From Tubiluchus corallicola (Eukaryota; Priapulida; Priapulimorpha; Priapulimorphida; Tubiluchidae), in the NCBI GenBank assembly GCA_030141605.1, contig JAQGDQ010000323.1, forward strand, positions 1 through 64,000: a DNA stretch of 64,000 bases, in the 5' to 3' direction. Position numbers and translations under genes: made by a program. Positions within the stretch are counted from its first letter, which is position 1. Every line of letters begins with the position of its first letter. Below are positions 25,701 to 37,700 of this stretch, piece by piece. The notes below the pieces were generated by a model, which did no database searches, was not told the origin of the DNA, and worked only from the letters and a program-made list of their open reading frames with translations.

Positions 25701-28700
25701 TTTTTGTCAAGTAAGCGATAATGTGAAATTACTTGTTATAATGTTAATGTCAAGTTTATTATTAATGATGTTACAAAACCACAAGTGATTAAATTTTGAT
25801 ACTAAGACAGGAAAGTGAAAAAGTTGGAATGGAATTAATGAATTAGCCACGGAAATCTCAAAGTTCAAAATTAATTAACACTTAGCAGCTAAGCATTACA
25901 ATTTTACAATTTCTCCAAGTAAAAAGTGTTTAACTAAGTTTTTAAGTGTTTGTATTTTTTTTTGGAAATGTGCTAAATATGCAAAATTTATACCATTTTG
26001 TAGATCATTTCCAGTCCTACAAATCAAACCACAATTTTGTTTATATACTCGCCTCTACGGTAGTCTAAATTAAAGGCAAAAATTCAAATTTTTGACAACT
26101 GGTCCCAGGCTTGAGGTTTCGGTTAATTTCTGTGATGCAGTGATACAACTAATATAGTACTTATTTCCAAAAAAATAAAAAAATAAAAAACAGTAAATGG
26201 AATTTGGCCACCAGCTACACTTTTCTACAGTAAAAGAGAAATCACTTTTTTGAGCATATTGCAAATTGGAAAAAAATTATGCTTTCTGCTTATAAACTTG
26301 CTACACAGAAAATCCATTCACTTAACTTGTCTGTTTGGTGATTAGACAAGCTCTGTCAGGGTATTTTACATTCTACAGGTTTTTCCAGTCATTTCTCTGC
26401 ATTTGCTTATTCAAGATGTACTGCATACGCCATCTGCATATGCTTTTGAGTGTGAAAAAATAAATTAATTAGAATCGTCCTAGTGTGAGCGATTGTAACA
26501 CTGGAAATTTTGAAATTCAATTGGCCAGCTATAAGGAATAAATTTTGGACTGCCTTGACCACTAGTAGACACGGTGGCTGAGTGGTTAAAGCATCTGCAA
26601 TGTAAACAGAAGGTCTCCGGTTCAAATCCAAGGTGCTTCTCAATTTTTTCACATTTGCCGTCTTTCAAGCTTGGAAACAAAATTTAATCAATCGTGGGAT
26701 TGTAACATCTTTATACCATCAAATGTGTTTTGCTCGTCACATTTTAGGAACAAAGCAGAAGTGAATTGAATGTTAGAATGATTTAGTTGCCAGTTTACCG
26801 GTTTTGTCTTCGCCAGCGAGAATCTTCCGATATGCCAACACCTGAGCGAGTGGACTGCCGAAAGAGAAGAAGTCCGAAACCTCAAAATCAAACCTGAAAC
26901 ATCCAATTGACAAACTTAGTACCAAAAAGGAAGATAGAAATAAAGAAAAAATAATGCGTTTCTTTCCAGTCCAAAAAGGACAAGAAAGCCTTTACTTACA
27001 AAAAGCTCAAAAAAATTTGTCGGAATCACTTACTTGTCTTATTGCGCACAGAGCTTATATTAGCAGGAAGACTGTATAAAACTTGTAAATTCAAACTCAG
27101 GGTTGACCACTAGATGCAGCCATTTTGACGGTGGGTTATTTGAAGCAAGTTTAGATGGGACTGAGTAAAGTTTGTAATGACAATCAGAGCATTCGCAGTA
27201 CATTCTTCACTAACTAAGCAAAAGTTTAAATTCCTTCGTATTGCCAATAAGATCAATAGTGTGTTCTTTGGTGAACCAGTGGTGCATGCTGGGATTGTGA
27301 AACAGTAGTGCTTTACCAAGTGAAACGAACATTTTAAATTATTAAGAACTTTCTTTTTCAATTACAAAGTCTTTCAATCAGGTAATTGTAATGCTAAATA
27401 ATTCAATCAGGTGTAATGCTAAATAATATAATTTTGTATGGAAAAATTTTTGAGATATACTTCAAAATTCCCTTTTAACGGAACAAAACGGGAAAAAAAA
27501 TCACAAATGACCAAATTGCATAACAAATTTTTAGAGTTCCGGTATGCCGCCAGCCAGGAACAGGCATGCAATGGCATGGCCTAGTTAATATAGATGGGTT
27601 GAGGCGATACTGGAAAATCCTCCAAGTGTTTTAGCCATGTTCAGTCATGTTGGGAAACAAACCCTGTCAACTCATCTAGGTGCAAAGGGCTCGTTCAGTG
27701 TGGTCAACAAAATTAATTAATCGTGAGCCTATGATGCATCTACTCTCTGAAAGGCTTTTATACATTTGATTAACTGTCCATTGTACTTATTATAAATGTA
27801 CTTGTGATTGTAATATTTCTTGTCAAATAAAAATATTGTTTAAACTAAGTGCAATGTGTAACACAATAAATTACGCTGTCGTGGTCCCTTGCAATAGCTA
27901 CTAAAACTAACAGGTGCACAGCAAACCTGATATAGCAGTTGATGGATACTGAATAGTAAGTGAATGTACGCTTTGCTGATAGTTGTTTACATAATATTAA
28001 CCGCCAGTGGTTCTACAAAACAAAAATTTTAATGTTCGCCAATGTCAGGGAGCTCGCTAATTTCAGGTTGGATCTTTTCTTGTGAGATGCTCGCGTGGCG
28101 GTTGACATGAGAACAGAAATCATGTAAATCAAGCAGATCATCATCAAATATTGTTTAAACTAAGTGCGGTCGCCAAAGTTATACAACGACAGACAACATA
28201 TTTATTTTAAAAACCATTATTGATAAGCAATTGTGCATGAATAAAAAATCGTATGCATGCTTTGTGCATTTTAAGAACGTGTTTGATTCAGTGGATAGAA
28301 TGTTTACAGACAGGTTGATATCATTAAGCATAAAAGGAAGAGCAGTACGTGTGATCCGGGAAATCTACAAACTTATAAAAAGTTTTGTAAAAGCAGACTG
28401 TAGTCTTACTGATATATTTTTGGTACAAATTGGTGTTTTACAAGGTTGCACGTTACCACCTACGCTCTTCTCTCTGTATTTGAGCAATTTAGAAGATACT
28501 TTAAAAGGGGGTGACTCAGATATCATTTGAGTCATTCCCATTTAAGAAGAGCCACAGTACACTAGGAGATCATGTGGCTGTAACTTGGCCACTTTCTGCA
28601 GATAGTACACGATCAGGCTCAATTAAAGCCGAATAGGTTTAGGAAGGCAGGAAGTGGCCAGTGGTCAAAAAGTTCTGTTCGAACAAATCGAAAAGCCCAA

Positions 28701-31700
28701 CATGAGTGTAGACACTTCACATACCTTGCTACTTCGCAGCTACTTGTACTACTTTGCCTTGACATACATGCCAGATCAGGTGACAAAGACAAGTGGTTTC
28801 CATACTGCTTCACTGGCTTCACTATAAACAAACAAATAAACCATTTGAAAAGAGGAAATAATCGCAAGATTCGGATACTGTGAAATTGCACATAATAAGA
28901 TAAGGTTAGGTAAGGTATGGTAAGGGAAGGTAAGATAAGGTAAGGCAGGGCAAGGTAAGGTAAGGTAAGGTAAGGTAAGGTAAGGTAAGGTAAGGTAAGG
29001 TAAGGTAAGGTAAGATAAGGAAGGTAAGGTAAAGTAAGGTAAGGTGAGATAAGGTAAGGTAAGGCAAGGCAAGGTAAGGTAAGGTAAAGTAAGATAAGGT
29101 AAGATAAGGTGAGATAAGGTAAGGTAAGGCAAGGCAAGGCAAGGCAAGGCAAGGCAAGGTAAGGTAAGGTAAGGTAAGCTAGAGTGTAATAAGTTAAGGC
29201 AAGGTGAAGGTAAAGTAATGTATAGTATGATAAGGTAATTTAAGGTAAGGCAATGCAAGGCAAGGCAAGGCCAGGTAAGGTAAGCTAGAGTGTAATAAGG
29301 TAAGGTAAAGTAATGTATAGTATGATAAGGTAATTTAAGGTAAGGTGAGCAAAGGTAAGGTAAGATAAAAAATTGTTTTTTACTTGGATACATCAAAGGT
29401 GTCAAGCAACAGTTCCAAACTTTTTTTAGATTACTGGAGAAATAAATAACCTTACTTAAATTATGTTAAATGATCATGTTAAATAAATATTTCATGTGTT
29501 CTTATTACGCTAGTACAGTGGTTCCCAACCTTTTCCTTGCCAAGTACCCCTTCTAAAAGTGGCGATCTTCAGCGTACCCCCACCTGATATTTTTCAACAA
29601 ATCGTTTGAAAAACCAGTTTCCAGAAAACAACGATTAATATTATCGACATTTTTTTATTTTAACTTTTTTTGAAAACATGAATTTTATCACTGATTATTA
29701 AGAAATACGTAATTTGAACTGCGCTTGATCGCAGCCAAAGCTTGTTACGTTGTACAAAATGTATTCATCTTTATACTGCCTTTTCTTGGACATGGCGTGT
29801 AACTTCTCACTTGAAGCAAAACTGTGAAAAAAATGTGATACAATAGATTACATTACAATTACATTACTGGTAGGCAGTTATTAAAATGTACAGCACAAAC
29901 AAAGCGACAAAATATAAGCTTTTCGTGGGCGGGTAAAAGTATTTTCTAGCACACTGCGCAGGAATGATATTGTTTGTGAAATATATTGTGTGACGTAGAA
30001 AGAATATCGCGATGCTGTAACTTGGTGTATTTTACCCTTTTCACCGGCTACAGAAAGAAAAAATGTGTCGATCTGACACACCTTCTGCGTACCCCTGGCA
30101 TTGCTGTTGCGTACCCCCAGGGGGTACGCGTACCCCCGGTTGGGAACCACTGCGCTAGTACAAAATAAAGTGTTTGCAAAATCACAAACAGCATCTTGCA
30201 CAAAGGGCTAGATAAATGAAATGTTTACAAGCAACAAAAACAGTTAACTAACTTGTGAAGGTTTTTTGCTGAAAAGCTTTAAATCCTAGCTTCGGGAACG
30301 TAACTCTTGATCATAGAAGAAACGATTTTCTCCGTTTCACAGTTTCACGGCTTTTAAAATGTAGGAATCTTAATTAGGCTAATGAGGAACTATATATATG
30401 AAATGTCAGCAGCTTCATGAGCCGACGATTCTAAGTAAAAGTAAAATGTAACAGGTTATCGAGGAAGAGGCACAAAATTCACACAGTGGTACTTCAAACT
30501 TCACGTGAAATACAGAAACCGATCTTCTTCAAATTACACACAAAGATCTCAGATCTGTTCTGCTATGTTCAGTTGATATCTCATATGGTAAAGAGATGAC
30601 TAGAAATCGCAAGGTTCTGGGTTCAAGTCCTGGCTGACTCATAATTTTCAATGCCTACTTCCTCAATTCGTTATCTTTTAGGCTAACTGTTGTAAAAGTG
30701 ACGTCTTTTGTGATTGTGTGGAAGCTTATCAAATTAGCTATCAAGAAAACAAGCTATAAAAATTAGCTATAAAAAAACATTGCAAGCTTTGGACGACTTG
30801 CCAGTTTCCTCTTCTTCCTGAAATGTAGGACTAGCTTCCTGCTGATCCTGGATGCTTGTTGAACTGCCGTGACGGCCGGTCTGTGCAGACGACGCCCGAC
30901 AGAGAGCATCATAACCAATAATAGCACCTGTGGCATCTCCGACAAGAAACACCTGTAATTATATTTTGTCATTGGTGTGGAAAAGAAATAAGCAAAGGAA
31001 AAACTCAGTGTTAGACCAAGCAAATATTTCAATTATTCAAAGCATCTGATTAAACAATTAAACAACAACGTCTGAATGTCAAGAGATTTACTTTTTGAAG
31101 ATAAAAATGACGTCACAACCTTTTTAGTAAGCGACAAAGTTTGCTGTTAAGTAAAGCGTTCTATACTACTTAACAACACACGTGTTTTCTTTTTGAAAGT
31201 TGAATTTAAAGACTAAGTTAACTAACATATATACTTTCAAGCTATGTAAGATTTACAACAACGTAAATTTATAATAAGAAAAGTGGACCAAAAATAGGTC
31301 CTTGTGCGATACCACCCTGGGAGCTAATTACTTCTCTCTATAAACAAACATGCATTAAAATGCCAAAATGTAAAATATAACTACAAAGGTTTGCAAATTT
31401 TGCAGGAATGACAAATTTGCAATACCTTGGACATACATGTATAGAAATATCAAAAATAAACAATGCCTTCATTTGTAACTTATTTAAAGAATGTTCTTCA
31501 AAGCAAATTTTAGATTCTTCTGCACAGGGGAATACAATTATTAAATCTTAAATCTAGCTATACAGGAGAAATTAATTACAGGTAGAAACTTTGGAGGCAA
31601 AAATGGACATTTTGGCTCTTGATACTGTTCATGTGTTCTAGCAGATCCTTTGAAATCGAAAAGCAAACGAAGCCAAACATGAGCATTATTTTTAACACTG

Positions 31701-34700
31701 AAAAAGCATATTGTAATTTTGCGAGCGACCAATTTTTTGTGAGCGAAAATACGAATCTGTATAACTTGGCATTTTTTGATTTTTATGTGCTACAATTTCC
31801 TTTCATCTGACAACTCATATTTCTAGGTACTTAATGAAATGTTACAAAGATAATAATGTTAACAAGTGAGGACAGCTTAATGCCAAGATTACTAAGATGG
31901 TACAAACCTACAATTAATGAACTTTTGATATCAAACTGAAACACGGTAAATGTGAAAAAGTTGGAAAATAGCTTGGAATACAGTAAGCAGAAGGCCACTG
32001 GTTCAATTCCAGGGTGTAATCGAACTTTCTCAGATTTTCTGTCTATGAATCTTGGCATCAAAATACAATTAACTGGGGATGTAGCAGCATCATAAGCAGT
32101 GAAACATTTACAGTATGAAAGAAAATCTCTGGAGATTATGCTTAAAGATTTGGATGGTGCAAGTAGACGTTAAAATCTGACAGCAAAATTCTTGAAATGG
32201 TTGAACAAGAAAGAATGGTTTGGTTCACAGCATTACTTTTTGATTTGCTTTCACGAAATATGTCAGACTTCTCCTAGTAACTTCACGGGCAAAAATAGAT
32301 TATTGAAACCTAATGCAGAAAGAACATTCTGCACATAAACAAGTCAGCGAATAACAGATGGACACGAAAGTTTACTCGGCTGAACGAAACAAGATGAAAT
32401 ATAAACTGCAAAAACATATAGTTCCAAATGGAACTGCTGTCAGGCATGGCAGAATTAAAGTAATTCAACTAGCAGCATACAATTGATAAGTCAGCTTAAT
32501 TGCAATGCAGAAATACACATTTAAGTGAACAGATAATAAATAACATAAGATTGGTACTGTTTGCTACAATAAGATTTCAAAAACTGTGTTGAAAAGCAAG
32601 TTACGATTTGCTCAAAGTCCCCAATCCAGTTTGTCCACAAAAAAACTATTATTTAGTGTTGTTAATCGGTACTAACTGGGTGATACCAAATCAATATGAT
32701 ACTTTAGCTAATCGACATGGTGTCGATACTAGAATTCTTCTGCGATAAGATACGATACAGTTTTAAATTAGATAAAAATCCGTACATTTTTGATAGAAAA
32801 TTGACTTTAAACGAAAGATGAAACAGTGACAAACTTAATTAATGAGTAGTTAATTTTCACCTGAAATGCAGAGGACTTTAGCTGCTATTTTTTTGCAGTT
32901 TTTTGGTTAAATTATTTTTTCCAGAAGTTGCGGTTGGTCACTTAAATGAGTTCGGCATTTAGTCAATATGAAAGCCCGTCCACGAAAATAGGTGTTGACT
33001 AACCAGTCATTGCTAGAACTGCTAATGTTTTATCCTCTTTGATGAGTCTATGATTTGGGGGCAATTCTTCCTGGTATCGACACGATAATGATTTTTTAGA
33101 GTTGTATCGGTGCGACAACGAAACTAGACCACTTTGCGTGTCAATATGATGTGATGTGATTCGATATGATGTGCATCGATAATTATCGTTTAACAACGCT
33201 ACAATGATTACAAAGTAGTACACTAGTTTTCACATAATCCACTAAGAATGATTATAGATAATTTAATCAGAAAATAAACTAGAAGAGCACAAGCATAAGC
33301 AGAGATTTGTAAATGAGCAAAAATACAGAATAGTTAAATTTAATATTCAGAAAAACAAACATTGGAAATGAATACTTATTGGAACTTTGTTTACGTTTGT
33401 TTATCTGAATATTAGCCATGACTATTATCTATCATCTATCAGCTTCACAAAAGTGTGATAAACAGTTTTTGCTCATACAAAATGCAATTTTTCCTGATGC
33501 AATTACTACTTTGCACTACGTACAATCATCAATTGCTTCAGTTATTGGAAATTACGGAAACTAGAGAACTTGCTAGATAATAAAAGGCAGCAGCGAATAA
33601 AGACTGCATTCATGCGCCAAGACACAAGCATCGAAATTTACTTAAGATGTATTAAAATATTGCAGCTAGTTGCCTACCTGCTACACGAAACGCAAGCAAA
33701 CAAAATTAAAACTGTTTAAGCAAACAATGGAGTATTTCTATTATCAATAATGATGATACGTGTACAAAACAAACTAAGGCCATTTTGACACTTGCTCAAT
33801 ACATTAGTAGTTTGTTTCAATACGTTTGTTAAACAAAATTTGAAAATGCTGCAGCAATGTCTAATTTTGCACGCCAAAGAAGTTAAAAAGTTCTCCGTTG
33901 AGGATCATACCTGACGTCAGATACATGCTGAAGAAAAACCAGTTTAAAGTCGCTGCCTCAGATTTTAGTTTCTGATATGTTTCTGCATTTAATTTGTGAA
34001 AAACCGTGCAATTTTCTGGACATGTGCATAAATGATACAGCAACATTAGACCCGTTTAAAACCGGTCAAATCACATTTACTCAGACATTAGAGTTTTCTG
34101 TGCCAAATTGGTTAAGTTGACAAACAATTTCACAAAGAGTAACCATTAATAGTTACATTTTAAAGCAAAATCGTGATGCTTCGCATATGGCAACTTTTGT
34201 GACCAAACCAATGACATGTTCAGATTAGTGAGTTTTCCATCTGACAGCAAACACGCAAGTGTGAACAGCCTTGCGAGTTACTGTCGGCAGGCTATTGCAA
34301 ACTCTCTGACAGTTGCTGCAGTTTCCTGTGAGCTACTGTCTAATGCAAACTCCTCGGCAAGAAAACTCGTTAGTCTGAAGTCGGAACGTGCCATAAAGTG
34401 CACTTGTGTTGATGGCGTGCCACGTCACGATGCAACAAGAATGCATTTATCAATACAATGTCCCTCATTCTCCCCAGTTCATGACGCAGTCATTCTAACA
34501 TCCTACGCATGCGCTAACGTCCAAATGCGACAAAATGTTTAGAACATCAGAACGTTTTGTGAAAAACAACTTTGATATTATCATTTAAAGGGGAAGGAAG
34601 GAGCATTTTAAAGCATGTCCGAAAAAACTTTCACACAAAGTTATACAGTCACACCTCTGTTTTCGACCATAATTCGTTCCTAAAAAGTGTTTGAAAACCG

Positions 34701-37700
34701 ATTTGGTTGAGAACCGAATCATTTATTCCCATAAGAAATAATGTAAAAGCAAATAATCTCTTCTCAAGCACCAAATGAACTGTAAAGTTTACTAAAACGA
34801 AATATAATAATGCAAAAATGTTTATTCAAACAGTAGATATGATATAAATTACTTAGAAAGAAAAACACGAGTATTCCTACATGAAAAAACCTTACGTGTT
34901 GGTAGCAGTGTGATGGCATACATAGGCAAGAGCAGAAACACGTGTGTGACTACTCACGGGCGCGGTCGGTTACGCTCGGCTCACCACGCATGCGTTCATC
35001 AAGTGTTTGGGGGCTGGTCGAGTACCGAAATTCTGGTCGAGAACGGAGACAATTTCACCTCGAATTTTCTGGTCGAAAACCGATTGGTACGAGTACGGAG
35101 ATGTTCGAAAACGGAGGTATGACTGTATTACTTAGCATTACGCTATCCTGTTTGATAGGCTGAAGTAACTATTAACAAAATTTTTAATAATTTAAAATAT
35201 TCATGCCACCTGGCAAAAAGGCACTGCATATCTATCCCAATGTGTACCACTGATTCACCAAAAAACACATTATTAATTTTACTGACGATACAAGGTGATT
35301 TAAGCTTTTGCTTATATAGCGAAGAGTGTACTTAGTTAGTAACGTGTCTGCTACGAATGCTTTGATTATTTTTCCAAACCTTACACAACGTTATCTAAAC
35401 TTGCTTCAAATGACTTACCATTAAAATGGATGGGCTTAACGGTCATTGCGGGAGTTTAAATTTACAAATTTTATACAGCATTACTGCTAGTGCAAGCTCT
35501 GTTTACAATAAGACAGCAGGTTAGTGATATAAAATTTCAAGACGAATTTTTCAAGCATTATTTACAGGGTGTTTTCTTATGCTTTACAGAAATATTGCTG
35601 ATAGGAAGTTTATTAGGGCAAATGCTATATTACTGACACTTAGTTAATGTATAAAGTGACGGGGTGTTACATATTCTACTACCTACTGAATGTGCACGTT
35701 CCACAATAAACACTTACTTGACCAGAAAATCCAGCTCCGTCTTCCGACTTCAAGAACTCCTGGTAAATTTGGTTGGTTCTTTGGATTACCGACGCCACAA
35801 CCTCCTGATAGTCGGCAGATGCAGTGGCAAGAAGCGACAGCGCACCCAGCGGGATGTAGTCGTGACTGACCGAGACACCGTCCGTCCCGGGTGTGGTTGC
35901 ATCAAAACTGTACGGACTCAAACTAGAGAAAACAAGTGAGAAAACTGTTGAAACACTCAAGCTCAATCACCGTAGTTTGATCTTTTATCAATTTGCATAT
36001 GAGCAGTACGATGGAACTTCGTTCACTATTATAGCTTCGCACTGCACAGCCCGATTTCATGCACAACTCAAATGTGTGAAATGTGCGGCGGGCATGGAGT
36101 CGGAGTGAAACAGTCTGAGTAACTTACCTAGAAAGCATGCTCAAAGGCTTAGCACAGATGAATGGACACGGGACCCAGCGGATGGCAAAGTGACCAAACA
36201 AAGACGGATAGTGCGACTTTATCACGTTCTCGAATGTCGTGCGGAATGTCTGAATATCGGTCTTCTTGCTTGCTGTAACAGTAATGCAGAGAAATATCGG
36301 TTAGTCTACTGACTATTAGCAACCAAACACTAAGGTACAATGACATAATGAACCCACAATTTTTCTTGTAATCAAAAGGTTACTGGTTCAAATATGGCTC
36401 AGTACCAACTTCCACATTTCTTCCCTTTAGTTAGGAATGAATTCAATAATTTAATAACTGTGTGTCCGTTACATCATTAATAAATAATCTCAAATTTAAG
36501 ATCAAAACCAAACAAATGCGTTACAATTTTGATAAGCCCTTTCACAATTCCAGCGATTGATGATGATCACGAAAAGCTCAAAAGTTAAGTGTACCAGACA
36601 ACACATTTGTGTACACTTGACAATGCCTCGCAGCCCAAGCTATTGTTATAGTAACAGTTTTAACAGATAGCTAGAATGTTACCTAGCTCATTTTTTCTTG
36701 TTCCCAAGCAAGATCCTGCCAATAAATCACTTTATGCACAGACTAATGCATAATTAAGTAAGGTCCGCATAAAACAACTGAAGTTACTAAACCGATGCAG
36801 CAGACGGCTTTGCTTTACACACATGCCACGTGACGGTTGTAATTAAGACGTGTTGCTGTGGCACACTTAACCTTTGATCAGCGGCAACTGCGTGTGCATA
36901 ACAAAACTACGAAAAGGCTTATTATAGTCAGAAGGGTTATATCCAATTAGTTTTTTGAGTATTCCTAAATATGTAATATAGCAAAAATTATCATCTTCAA
37001 GAGAGCACCATCAAAAGCTTTGGAAGCTTTTTTAATTTAAAAAGCTTTCCGAAAACTAGCTCTAACTGGTCGAAATTTGCATTACAGAATTTGGAGAAGC
37101 TAAAACGCGGCAGTTGAGCACTTTGTTTGATCAATTAAACGAAGCCGGTTTTAATTTCATTTTTGAGCTTGTTTGTTGCGCATTGTGCTGAAAAACAACA
37201 ACAACAACAAGATTGCATAATAAAATCTAAACAACAAGCAGTGCACCAGTGTAATCTGATAAGATTAATCCAAAGACCGGAAAACAAAATCGTTTTCGAT
37301 CATCTGAGGTCAGAAGTTTGGATTTGAACTGTTCCTCCTCCTGGACGGAAATGCCCCCCCCTCCACCCAAATTCTAGGATTTTTTCTCTAAAGCACCGTG
37401 CAGAAAAGAAAATCCACAGACATTGCAAAGTGCAAACAACAACTAAATGTAAATTCATGCGGAGAATGAAAACGGCACCTTTACTTCCGACATCGAGCAG
37501 TGGAGTCGGATGAATCCGGGCGGCTTCAAGAGAAAGAGTTAAAGAAAAATGGCTAAATTAAACGCTAGACATGTTCATTGCATAAATTCAAATACACAGC
37601 AACGACATTAAGAAACTCAATAGCAGAAATCTTCAGAGTCTTGTAAAGTAAACAATAGTATTAGTAAACTCAACAGCAGAAGTATTCAAAGTTGTAAATA

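Noticed and set aside
26568-26650. Functional tRNA gene
   Set aside because: A- and B-boxes are present, but the acceptor stem does not pair and a shared SINE tail follows; same for 59535 and 7828.
28619-29405. Minus ORFs of 177 and 209 codons rich in Tyr/Leu/Pro
   Set aside because: Translation of (TAAGG)n; pentanucleotide repeats without stops give such frames.
35664-36108. Plus-strand ORFs opposite exons 7 and 8
   Set aside because: Antisense shadows of PITPNM exons.
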